DNA from: an uncultured Alistipes sp.
GTDB taxonomy: Bacteria; Bacteroidota; Bacteroidia; Bacteroidales; Rikenellaceae
Assembly: GCA_937880705.1 (NCBI GenBank)
Contig: CALGRZ010000134.1
Coordinates: forward strand, 1-38,028
Direction of reading: 5' to 3'
Length of the DNA: 38,028 nt
Shown one piece after another: positions 8,294 through 16,512 of the stretch; the stretch's first letter is position 1, and each line of letters opens with the position of its first letter. Below the pieces are notes generated by a model. That model was not told where the DNA came from and made no database searches. It was given only the letters and a program-made list of their open reading frames with translations. A program made the translations under genes and the position numbers.

Positions 8294-9970
8294 ATGAGAA
8301 AGATAGTATGGCTTTTCGCACTTGCGCTGCTTGCCTCGTGCGAAAAGCCCATTATCTGCGATGCTGTTCGCGATAATGGAGAGCCAATGGAGTTCTATGC
8401 CACGTTTGACGAGTCTACGCGCATCTACATCGATGAGCAGGTACGCACACGTTGGCATGCCGACGACCGCATAGCCCTGTTTCGTGGCAATACCTACCTG
8501 CGCGAGTACGCCTTCACGGGTGTCACGGGCGCAAATGGTGGCGGCTTTAGGCAGACCTCGGTCGACGACGAGATAATCTCGGGCATCGACCTCGACGCCA
8601 ACTACGCCTTCTACCCCTATCAGGCGGGTATTATGATCGACGAGACCGACAAGTGCTTCAGCTACAACCTCCCTGCGAAGCAGACCTATGCGGAGCGGAG
8701 CTATGCTGCGGGGGCTAACCCTATGGTGGCCGTAACCGCAACGACGGAGGATAACACGCTGAAATTTAAGAACGTGTGCAGCTACGTTAAGGTGATGCTC
8801 TATGGTGAAGGCCATGTTGTCGAGTCGCTTACGTTTGAGAGCAACGGCGGTGAGCCCCTTGCCGGCCCTGCCAAGATATATGCCTCGAATGAGGCCGACC
8901 CCACCTGTGAGCTGTCGGGTACCACAAGCTCGGTCATCACGCTGGACTGCGGTGAGGAGGGTGTTGCTATCGGCACCACGGCCGAGGAGGCCACGCCATT
9001 CTGGTTGGTAGTGCCCCCGGGGGTCTATAACGAGGGTATCACGTTGACCGTGAGGAGCATTTATGGCGAGGAGCAGAGCTTTGTCGTAGGCTCGAAGGTG
9101 ACCTTCAACCGCAACAAGTATATCACCATGACCCGCGAGATGACCATTCCCGCAGAGCCTGCCATGATCGAGATACTCGACGAGGCCTACAACCATCAGC
9201 TCACGTCGGACGGGCAGCAGATATACTTCGATGCCTATAGCGAGTTCGTACCCGAGATGGTTGTCATGGGCGACTGGCTCGCGGTGAGCGCGGAGCAGGA
9301 TGCCGATGATAGTACCATAACGCACTACAGCTGCGAGGTGTCGGCCAACACGACAGACGAAACCCGCATGGGTTACGTCATCCTGAAGGACTCGGAGGGC
9401 TACACGCAGAGCGTCGTAACCATAACGCAGAGTGGTGTTACACAGAGCGAGTTGGAGAGCTTCTCGGTGGTCGGCAGCTGGAAGGTAACATCCTATAAAT
9501 CATACTACAACGAGTTTGGCGCGGAGGAGGAAATCTCGGAGATATACGAGAATACGGATTGTAAGCTCTATACCCTCTACGAAGACTTCACAGGTGTATC
9601 CTATCAGCTCTATTTCGACGAGCAGAGCCGCGAGGTGCTGTGGGATGAGTGCGCGGTCGAGTATACCTTCGATCAGGGTATTCTGACCATCACCGAGTTC
9701 TTCGGCGAGGGTGGCGACATCGTGGTGGATGAGAACGGCGACATCATAGTTGACGAGGGTGGCGACGTTGTGGTGGATGGCGGCACGGTGGAGTATTGGC
9801 CATGGTTGGTGGAGAATATCACCGTCGTGGAGGGTGCTTCAGTCAGCTTTAATACTATCAGTTACTATGTTCACGAGTGCGACCTTCAGAGCTACGAACC
9901 CGTCTGGTATGGCTGGGAGAGGGAGTACTACCAGGCATGCAATATCGAAGATTATATCAGCTTTGAGTAG
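8294..9970 (+). CDS. Lipoprotein with fimbrillin-like, BACON-like and lipocalin-like regions
   Basis: 558 residues, lipobox LASC (Cys16). Residues ~30-285 are clearly homologous to the first domain of the CotH protein just upstream: the same order of STRIYIDE, RWHADD, ANYAFYPYQAG and a RNKYITM strand before the linker. Residues ~285-385 resemble a BACON domain (GDWLAVSAEQ, YVILKDSEGYTQSVVTITQSG), often involved in carbohydrate or mucin contact. From ~390, VVGSWKVTSYKS suggests a lipocalin-like fold. A short internal repeat (GDIVVDENGD, then GDVVVDGG) interrupts this last part at ~475-495. The gene is 12 nt after the small protein and ends at a strong terminator, so it closes the cluster. Probably an accessory surface protein; ligand unknown. 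Confidence 0.7.
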   Translation: MRKIVWLFALALLASCEKPIICDAVRDNGEPMEFYATFDESTRIYIDEQVRTRWHADDRIALFRGNTYLREYAFTGVTGANGGGFRQTSVDDEIISGIDLDANYAFYPYQAGIMIDETDKCFSYNLPAKQTYAERSYAAGANPMVAVTATTEDNTLKFKNVCSYVKVMLYGEGHVVESLTFESNGGEPLAGPAKIYASNEADPTCELSGTTSSVITLDCGEEGVAIGTTAEEATPFWLVVPPGVYNEGITLTVRSIYGEEQSFVVGSKVTFNRNKYITMTREMTIPAEPAMIEILDEAYNHQLTSDGQQIYFDAYSEFVPEMVVMGDWLAVSAEQDADDSTITHYSCEVSANTTDETRMGYVILKDSEGYTQSVVTITQSGVTQSELESFSVVGSWKVTSYKSYYNEFGAEEEISEIYENTDCKLYTLYEDFTGVSYQLYFDEQSREVLWDECAVEYTFDQGILTITEFFGEGGDIVVDENGDIIVDEGGDVVVDGGTVEYWPWLVENITVVEGASVSFNTISYYVHECDLQSYEPVWYGWEREYYQACNIEDYISFE

Positions 9971-9990
9971 CGGAGCAATCTAAAAATGTG

Positions 9991-10022
9991 GGTCGGTCAA
10001 GATTTTTTGGCCGGCCTTTTTT
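9991..10022 (+). terminator. Rho-independent terminator of the fimbria/CotH cluster
   Basis: GGTCGGTC (9991-9998) pairs with GGCCGGCC (10009-10016) through two G-T pairs, with a 10-nt loop, followed by six T residues. It lies 20 nt after the stop codon at 9970. Confidence 0.85.
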
Positions 10023-10375
10023 GTGAAATATGGCGTAGTCGGCATATATTTTCGTGGTGGATATTTGGGTGCGAAATGGGGTAAAGTGGAGTGGTGGAGG
10101 TGAAAAAATATGGTGAAAAATGGAGTTTTTTTGAGATTAAATTGCTAACTATGAAAAACCATATTTATCATATTTTGCTGGTCGGGTAAGATGGTTTTAA
10201 GGGTGATTTACGGCAAAAAATGCTCCGTATTTACGGCATAAATAACCAAAAACACGGATATTATTAATTCAAAACCGGGCATCTGCCGAGCACTATTTTT
10301 TTAAAGTAATTGAAAAATGTTGCAATAAAATGCATAATGATGCATTACTATTGTAGCGTAGATGACATATTATAA
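10023..10375. other. AT-rich intergenic region, no gene seen
   Basis: About 350 nt between the terminator and the next promoter. No ORF worth calling. It contains a direct repeat of ATTTACGGCA (about 10207 and 10229) and a small inverted repeat AATGCAT/ATGCATT near 10329-10346, about 30 nt upstream of the promoter's TTTG element, which could be an operator. Confidence 0.4.
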
Positions 10376-10406
10376 TTTGTAATATTCGAAAAATTAGTTA
10401 TTTTTG
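10376..10406 (+). promoter_or_regulatory. Bacteroidetes promoter for the thioredoxin/Omp28 operon
   Basis: TTTG at 10376-10379 and TATTTTTG (fits TAnnTTTG) at 10399-10406 with exactly 19 nt between, the spacing expected for the Bacteroidetes housekeeping sigma factor. Transcription would start near 10413, giving a leader of about 175 nt before the ATG at 10588. Confidence 0.8.
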
Positions 10407-10498
10407 CTGTCGATAACCACTCTAATCTGGCGGTTCATTTTGCTATTTTTATGTCGATAAGGTGGCGTAAATTGCAAAAAATGGACTATACGAGTAGT

Positions 10499-10541
10499 GG
10501 CTGTCGGGGCACCAAAAACACCGTTTTAACTTGCGACAGCC
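10499..10541 (+). promoter_or_regulatory. Leader hairpin enclosing an AAAAC-ACC-GTTTT palindrome
   Basis: GGCTGTCG (10499-10506) pairs perfectly with CGACAGCC (10534-10541). The loop holds AAACACCGTTTTAA (10516-10529), identical to 4650-4663. A second pairing, GGGGC (10506-10510) with GCCCC (10539-10543), would compete with the first. It lies in the 5' leader 47 nt before the start codon, so it may control translation or act as a binding site. Confidence 0.4.
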
Positions 10542-10587
10542 CCCTAATGCGAACAAAAAAGAATAAATAACAAATAAAATTACCACT

Positions 10588-11070
10588 ATGAAAAAGTTTT
10601 TGTTGAGCATCGTGCTCCTCTTTGTCACAATGACAGCTATGGCCCAGGTGCCCTCGGTGAATGTCGAGAATGGTAAGGGCGAGGTTATCAACTCATCATC
10701 GCTTGTTGACGGCGAGACTCCCATGATCATCTCGTTCTGGGCTACCACCTGCAAGCCCTGCATCCGCGAGCTCGATGCAATCAACGAGGCATATCCCGAC
10801 TGGATCGAGGAGGCCGACTTCCGCGTTGTTGCCGTCTCGACCGACGACAGCCGCTTCTCGGCACAGGCACGCGCCCTGGTTGAGGGTCACGGCTGGAGCG
10901 ACTTCACCGTTGTTTATGACAAGAACCAGGCCCTGATGCGCGCCATGAACGTGACGCTCACACCCCAGGTATTCGTCGTTGACAAGAACGGCAAGATCGT
11001 CTACTCGCACACGGGCTACGCCCCCGGCAACGAGGAGGAGCTCTTCGAGGCTATACTCAAGCTGCAGTAA
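10588..11070 (+). CDS. Secreted TlpA/ResA-type thiol-disulfide oxidoreductase
   Basis: 160 residues: a cleavable signal peptide (MKKFLLSIVLLFVTMTAMAQ) and a compact thioredoxin fold. The active site is WATTCKPC with Cys55 and Cys58; the cis-proline loop is seen as TLTPQVFVVDKNGKIVY near residues 121-137. No lipobox, so it is probably periplasmic. TlpA/ResA proteins reduce or exchange disulfides in exported proteins, including apocytochromes. It is the first gene of the operon: a DUF6029 beta-barrel follows after 28 nt and the Omp28-type CxxC lipoproteins come next, which suggests it serves as redox partner of those proteins. Cytochrome maturation genes lie ~12 kb downstream in a separate unit, so service to them is only possible. 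Confidence 0.88.
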   Translation: MKKFLLSIVLLFVTMTAMAQVPSVNVENGKGEVINSSSLVDGETPMIISFWATTCKPCIRELDAINEAYPDWIEEADFRVVAVSTDDSRFSAQARALVEGHGWSDFTVVYDKNQALMRAMNVTLTPQVFVVDKNGKIVYSHTGYAPGNEEELFEAILKLQ

Positions 11071-11098
11071 AAGACCCGAAAAAAGTCCAAACCTATAT

Positions 11099-12724
11099 AT
11101 GAAGAGGCTGATTTTATTGGCTATAAGTGTGGTGCTGTGTGGCACCACCTTTGCCCAGGATGTGGAGGGTGATGGCAACAAGAAGGCCGGTTATCTGACT
11201 GGTAGCTTCGACAACAACACCATCTACTATCTGAACGATGCGAAGAGCAACGCGGTGGCCCCCGAGGACCATCTCGGCTCGAACAACTACCTCAAACTCG
11301 ACTACTACAAGGGTAACTTCTCGGCAGGTCTTCAGATGGAGGCCTACCTGCCCGTGTTGTTGGGCTATCCCACCAACCTGAAGAAGGCTGCCCTGACAAA
11401 CCTCTACGCCATGTGGGCCGATAAGGGCTTCACCATCACCGCAGGCTCGTTCTATGACCAGTTTGGTAGCGGTCTGCTCTTCCGCGCATGGGAGGATCGT
11501 ATGCTCGGTATGAACAATGCGCTGATGGGTGCACGCCTCACCTACAACTACGAGGATATCCTCGGTGTGAAGGCTCTGTGGGGTATGCCCCGCTTCGGCA
11601 TGGAGTACACCGACACGCAGGCTCGTGGTGTGGATCTCTCGCTCTCGATATCTAACGCCCTGAAGTGGAAGGGTGTCTCGCTGGCCGTTGAGGGCTCGTA
11701 CCTGAACCGCTACGAGGAGATCGATGGCGATATGGAGGAGATCGGTGCAAAGCCTACGTCGCATGGCTACTCGGGTCGTCTGAACTTCGAGACCCACGGC
11801 TTCACCTTCAAGGGTGAGTGGGTAGAGACCGGCGAGCAGCATATCCAGAACCCCTTCTTCTCGGCCGATGACCGCCGTGTATGGCTGCGCAAGTATGGTA
11901 ACGCACAGCTCATCGAGCTGGGTTATAGCGGCCACGGCCTCGGCATCAACATCTCGGGTCGTCGTCTGGAGTATATGAACTCGCCCATCATCACGGGTAA
12001 CAACTCTACGTCGAACCTGATGAACTACACCCCCGCGATGTGTGCGCAGTACACCTATATGCTCACCACGCTGCACCCCTACACACCCCAGACGGGTCTG
12101 CCCCAGGCTATGATCCCCGGAGAGATTGGTGGTCAGATCGACATTTACTACAACTTCAAGCGTGGCTCGGCCCTCGGTGGTAAGCGCGGTATGAAGATCC
12201 ACGGTAACTTTGCGATGTACTACTCGCTCTATGGCGAGCGTACCGCCAAGGCGGGCAACATGCTGCTTAAGAGCGTCAACGTAGACCTCGAGAAGCAGTT
12301 TACCCGCAAATTTAAGATGTACCTGCTCTACTGCTTCCAGGAGTGGAACCCCTCGTATGGCGAGAATAAGTCGACATGGCTCTCGAATACGTTTGTGGCC
12401 GACCTGACCTATAAGTGGACCTCGAAGCTCTCTACACGTCTGGAGCTTCAGTACCTCACCACCTTCGAGGATCACCGCGACTGGATGGCTATGCTGTTGG
12501 AGGTTAACTTCGCACCCAAGTGGAGCATCTACGGTAGCGATATGTACAACCACGGTGACACTAAGGTGCACTACTACAACGTGGGTGTGAGCTACACTCA
12601 CTCGCGTACCCGCATCGCGTTGAGCTATGGCCGTAACCGCGCCGGTTATGTCTGCTCGGGTGGTGTGTGCCGTGCAATCCCCGCATATACGGGTGGTAAC
12701 CTTGCAGTCACTATCGCCTTCTAA
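11099..12724 (+). CDS. DUF6029-type outer-membrane beta-barrel protein
   Basis: 541 residues from the ATG at 11099, chosen because a typical signal peptide (MKRLILLAISVVLCGTTFAQ) begins there; the longer frame from 10979 overlaps the upstream gene and lacks export features. The mature protein is dominated by alternating aromatic/polar strands (KLDYYKGNFSAGLQMEAYLP, then GAQLIEL-type turns) and ends in AVTIAF with a terminal Phe, as in beta-barrels inserted by the BAM machinery. Only one close Cys pair is seen, near the C-terminus (VCSGGVC). The family is known from Bacteroidetes and has no assigned function. Its place between a thioredoxin and Omp28 lipoproteins suggests a joint outer-membrane complex. 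Confidence 0.75.
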   Translation: MKRLILLAISVVLCGTTFAQDVEGDGNKKAGYLTGSFDNNTIYYLNDAKSNAVAPEDHLGSNNYLKLDYYKGNFSAGLQMEAYLPVLLGYPTNLKKAALTNLYAMWADKGFTITAGSFYDQFGSGLLFRAWEDRMLGMNNALMGARLTYNYEDILGVKALWGMPRFGMEYTDTQARGVDLSLSISNALKWKGVSLAVEGSYLNRYEEIDGDMEEIGAKPTSHGYSGRLNFETHGFTFKGEWVETGEQHIQNPFFSADDRRVWLRKYGNAQLIELGYSGHGLGINISGRRLEYMNSPIITGNNSTSNLMNYTPAMCAQYTYMLTTLHPYTPQTGLPQAMIPGEIGGQIDIYYNFKRGSALGGKRGMKIHGNFAMYYSLYGERTAKAGNMLLKSVNVDLEKQFTRKFKMYLLYCFQEWNPSYGENKSTWLSNTFVADLTYKWTSKLSTRLELQYLTTFEDHRDWMAMLLEVNFAPKWSIYGSDMYNHGDTKVHYYNVGVSYTHSRTRIALSYGRNRAGYVCSGGVCRAIPAYTGGNLAVTIAF

Positions 12725-12753
12725 ACGGATCAAGCATAAAAATATTCGAAGAC

Positions 12754-14211
12754 ATGAACTATCTGAAATATATAGCAACAGTATGCCTTGGCGCGCTGCT
12801 CTTCGCCTGCCAGGGCCCCAACGATCCCTACTTCATCGTCGAGGATGAGCCCCAGCAGGGTGGCCAGCAGGGTGGTGCAGATGAGTATGAGAGGGTGCCC
12901 GAGGGTGTCGTCCGCCTCTTCGCCGATAAGAGCACCATCAAGGCCGACGGATCGGAGAAGGTCACCTTTGCCGTTATCTACGGCACGGAGGAGGGTAACC
13001 TCGACATCAGCGAGGCCGGTACTACACGTCTGGTCTACACCTTCGAGGGTGCAGAGACCAAGATGGAGTATGGTGTGCATGAGTTCTCGGCTACACACGA
13101 GGGTAGCTATACCTTCCGCGCTACGGCCTACCGTGGCGGTATGCTGGAGTCGGACAACGAGGTGGTGATCACCGTGGGTGACGAGCAGGGTGGCGATGAG
13201 CCTACCCCCGGCCCCGTTGATGGCTACACCATCTCGGTGGATAAGACCACTATCGAGGCCGATGGTCACGATGTGGCAACATTCACCGTCAAGGACCCCG
13301 AGGGTAACAGCCTTATGGAGAACTACCTGGCCAGCATCTACTTCGTAAATGCCGCTACGGGCGAGCGTCTGGAGCGTAAGTCGACAGGCTTCAGCTCGGT
13401 TATCAACGGCGAGTATGAGTTCTATGCAACGTATAAGGGTCAGCAGACTGCCAACTCGGTGACTATCAAGGTGCAGAACCGCAACAAGTATGAGAAGTAC
13501 AAGCAGCGTGTGGCTATCTACCAGCTCACCGGAACATGGTGTACCTACTGCCCCCAGATGGTTGCGGGCCTTGAGGGTATGACCGATGTGTGGAAGGAGC
13601 ACTCGTTGGTCATGGCGGCACACGCCAGCAGCTCGAGTGCCGAAGACCCCTTTGCAATACCCACCAGCAGTGGCGACCTGGGTACGCTGCTCCTCGGTGC
13701 CTTTGGCGGTGAGGGCTATCCCAGCTGCGTCTACGACCTTGTGGAGCTGTCGGGTGAGCGTTCATCATCTAAGTTGCAGGGCATCATCGAGAGCTACCTT
13801 GTCAACTATCCTGCAACGTGCGGCGTGAAGATCGCCTCGACCAAGCGTGAGGGCTCGACCATCACCATCGATGCTGCCGTGACCTCATCTACGGGTGGTA
13901 CCTACGACCTGGGCTACGTCATCCTTATCGACAACCAGACCTACTCGCAGGGTACCTCGGCCGATGGCAAGTACCACGACATCATCGGTGCCTTCTCGAG
14001 CAACCTGCTGGCCATGTCGGCCGATAAGTTCGACCTGAAGAGGGACGAGGAGCGTACCAAGAGCTTCACCATCGAGGGCTTCCCCACTACGTTTAAGGAT
14101 AGCGACCTGCGCGTTGTGGTCTTTGCTCTCTCGTCAAACGGCGGTGTGAACATCAACGACAACCTCGCAGTATGCCCCATGGGTGGCTCACAGGATTATG
14201 TATTAAACTAA
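12754..14211 (+). CDS. Omp28-family lipoprotein with one CxxC thioredoxin-like domain
   Basis: 485 residues, lipobox LLFAC (Cys19). Two Ig-like domains follow (residues ~48-145 and ~155-245), joined by a GDEPTPGP linker. The C-terminal half is Omp28-like with a thioredoxin-type site TGTWCTYCPQM (Cys263, Cys266) and the usual downstream GYPSCVYD segment in the place of the cis-Pro region. Omp28-related proteins are outer-membrane lipoproteins of Bacteroidetes; their redox role is inferred from the CxxC. It starts 29 nt after the barrel gene. The first Ig domain is about two-thirds identical by eye to one in the next protein. Confidence 0.82.
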   Translation: MNYLKYIATVCLGALLFACQGPNDPYFIVEDEPQQGGQQGGADEYERVPEGVVRLFADKSTIKADGSEKVTFAVIYGTEEGNLDISEAGTTRLVYTFEGAETKMEYGVHEFSATHEGSYTFRATAYRGGMLESDNEVVITVGDEQGGDEPTPGPVDGYTISVDKTTIEADGHDVATFTVKDPEGNSLMENYLASIYFVNAATGERLERKSTGFSSVINGEYEFYATYKGQQTANSVTIKVQNRNKYEKYKQRVAIYQLTGTWCTYCPQMVAGLEGMTDVWKEHSLVMAAHASSSSAEDPFAIPTSSGDLGTLLLGAFGGEGYPSCVYDLVELSGERSSSKLQGIIESYLVNYPATCGVKIASTKREGSTITIDAAVTSSTGGTYDLGYVILIDNQTYSQGTSADGKYHDIIGAFSSNLLAMSADKFDLKRDEERTKSFTIEGFPTTFKDSDLRVVVFALSSNGGVNINDNLAVCPMGGSQDYVLN

Positions 14212-14224
14212 TCGACAATATATT

Positions 14225-16450
14225 ATGAACAAGATATCAAGCATTAAGTTCTTGGCTGCGGCCTTTGTGGCCGTTGTTATGACTGCGTGTCACGGCTATG
14301 TAGACCCCGCCACGCTGCCCAAGCCTACGCCCGAGCCCGAGGCGGGTGAGCTGATCCTCACGGCATCGAAGACGGAGATTGAGGCTACGGGTGAGGATGT
14401 CGCCACCTTCACGGTGACCTTCACCGGCGAGGAGTCGTCGGAGGGCGACGAGCCTACGCCCGGCCCCGGTGGCGATGAGCTGCTGCCCGTAGGCGTGGTG
14501 CGCCTCTATGCCGACAAGACCGTTGTCAAGGCCGACGGTACCGACTTTGTGAACTTCTCGGTCATCTACGGCACGGAGAGTGGCAACGAGGATATCAGCG
14601 AGGGCCCCACAACACGTCTGGTCTACACCTTCAACGGTCAGGAGACCAAGCTGGGCTATGGCGTACACCGCTTCTCGACCACAACACCCGGTACCTATAC
14701 CGTCAAGGCTACCGCCTATCGTGGTGGTGCCTTGGAGTCGGAGAACGAGATTACGATCGTTGCCGAGCAGAGCAATAACTCGGGTCTTAACTTCTTCCAC
14801 AAGCAGCTCGGTATGCAGTTCACCTCGATCGGTTGCCAGAACTGCCCCGCGTTGAGCTCCTCGATTAAGGGTGTGCAGGAGGCTATGCCCGGTCGTCTGA
14901 TCGCTGTGTCGTTCCACGAGGACTTCAAGTATGAGGATCCCATGACGTTGGCCATCTCGACCAAGTACCACTCACATCTGGGTGAGGATGGTCTGCCGCG
15001 CTTCTTCCTCAATATGCGTAAGGGTGATATCGGTGCCTACCAGTCGAATATCGAGCGTGGCATCGAGAACCATATTGCGACCTATCCTCCCACCTGTGGC
15101 GTGGCCATCGACACGGAGGTTGTGGATGGCAAGATCAATATCAAGAGTAAGATCACCTCGGCCACCAGCACGGTATATCGCTACGAGATAATGGTTGTCG
15201 AGGATGGTATCGTCGACATGCAGCTCGGCGTGTCGGGTGACTACACCCACAACAACGTGGCTCGTCAGGTGGTGTCGGGCAGCATCACAGGCATGCGCTT
15301 CAACATGGGCGAGGCCCTGGAGCCCGGCCTGGAGTATGTTGTCGAGCGTTCGGTGGAGATTGCCGATAGCTGGAACGTGGACAACCTGCGCGTTGTGGTA
15401 TGTGCGCTGACCACCCCCGATGGTGGTGATTCGTATGTGGTGAACAACTGCAACGAGTGCAAGGTGGGCCAGAGTGTCGACTACTCGTATGCCGAGGCAG
15501 CCCCTGCAATGGCATCATATAATATTACGCGCGCGGAGGGTAAGGATGTTAGCTCGGAGGCTACCCTGCGCTGCATCACTACGGGTGAGACCCTCACGGG
15601 CAACAGCTTCTCGACCAGCGTGGCGGGTAGCTATACCTTTGAGGCTACATACAAGGATTACACCTCTAACCGCGTGACTATCACCGTGAAGGATAATCAT
15701 ACACAGCCCGAGCCCCCCGTTACTGGCGAGAGCAAGAACTTCGTGCGCCACATCGCAGTTATGGAGTTCACCGGAGCGTGGTGCTCATGGTGCCCCGATG
15801 GTTATAACCTGCTCAAGCTGGTCTTCGACACCTATAACTATACGGATCGCGCCCACATCATCGCCCTGCACGACAACACCGCAGGTACCGATCCTATGGG
15901 TATCGCGCTCACAAACGAGATCAACAACGCCTTCGGCACGGTGAGCTTCCCGGGCTTTGTTATCGACCTGCGCGATGCGGGCGAGATAGGTAGCAACTCG
16001 TCGGGTATCCGTGACGCTCTGAAGCGTTCGGATAAGGAGTACCCCGCACACTCGGGCGTTGCCGTTAAGTCGGAGTTTGACGTCGCCACGGGCAAGGGTA
16101 AGTTTACCGCCAAGGTATTTGCCAATACGGCCGACACCTACCGCGTAGCTATCTACATCATGGAGGATGGCATCGTATATCCCCAGAAGCAGGGCTCGTT
16201 GACCATCGACAACTACACCCACAACCATGTTGTACGCCAGATGCTCTCGGCATCGTACAAGGGTGACCGTGTGGGCGACCTCATCGCGGGTCAGGAGCAG
16301 AGCGTGGAGTATGAGTACACGCTCGAGGATGGCATCATCGCCGAGAACTGCCATATATGCGCCCTTGTTATCGACTCTACGGGCTATGTCAACAATATGA
16401 ATATATGTGAGTTGGTAGGTGGCGAGGCAGACTATCCTCTGGCCGACTAA
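14225..16450 (+). CDS. Double Omp28-family lipoprotein with two CxxC domains
   Basis: 741 residues, lipobox VMTAC (Cys22). Order: a shortened Ig fragment (~37-70), a GDEPTPGP linker, a full Ig domain (~85-180) nearly copied from the upstream gene, an Omp28/thioredoxin-like domain with CQNC (Cys204, Cys207), a shortened second Ig module (~425-490), and a second Omp28 domain with TGAWCSWCPDG (Cys520, Cys523). The first site lacks the usual Trp before the first Cys (GCQNC), so the two sites may differ in redox potential. It begins 13 nt after the previous stop. Probably arose by duplication within the operon and acts at the outer membrane with the thioredoxin and barrel. Confidence 0.82.
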   Translation: MNKISSIKFLAAAFVAVVMTACHGYVDPATLPKPTPEPEAGELILTASKTEIEATGEDVATFTVTFTGEESSEGDEPTPGPGGDELLPVGVVRLYADKTVVKADGTDFVNFSVIYGTESGNEDISEGPTTRLVYTFNGQETKLGYGVHRFSTTTPGTYTVKATAYRGGALESENEITIVAEQSNNSGLNFFHKQLGMQFTSIGCQNCPALSSSIKGVQEAMPGRLIAVSFHEDFKYEDPMTLAISTKYHSHLGEDGLPRFFLNMRKGDIGAYQSNIERGIENHIATYPPTCGVAIDTEVVDGKINIKSKITSATSTVYRYEIMVVEDGIVDMQLGVSGDYTHNNVARQVVSGSITGMRFNMGEALEPGLEYVVERSVEIADSWNVDNLRVVVCALTTPDGGDSYVVNNCNECKVGQSVDYSYAEAAPAMASYNITRAEGKDVSSEATLRCITTGETLTGNSFSTSVAGSYTFEATYKDYTSNRVTITVKDNHTQPEPPVTGESKNFVRHIAVMEFTGAWCSWCPDGYNLLKLVFDTYNYTDRAHIIALHDNTAGTDPMGIALTNEINNAFGTVSFPGFVIDLRDAGEIGSNSSGIRDALKRSDKEYPAHSGVAVKSEFDVATGKGKFTAKVFANTADTYRVAIYIMEDGIVYPQKQGSLTIDNYTHNHVVRQMLSASYKGDRVGDLIAGQEQSVEYEYTLEDGIIAENCHICALVIDSTGYVNNMNICELVGGEADYPLAD

Positions 16451-16512
16451 CACAAGAGATAACGGATACACAATTACAAACTCTTTAATATCTAAAATAT
16501 CTAACAAACACT

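Noticed and set aside
11114..12778. 554-residue antisense frame across the DUF6029 gene
   Set aside because: Lies entirely opposite a gene with signal peptide and barrel features; long antisense frames are expected in GC-rich coding DNA here.
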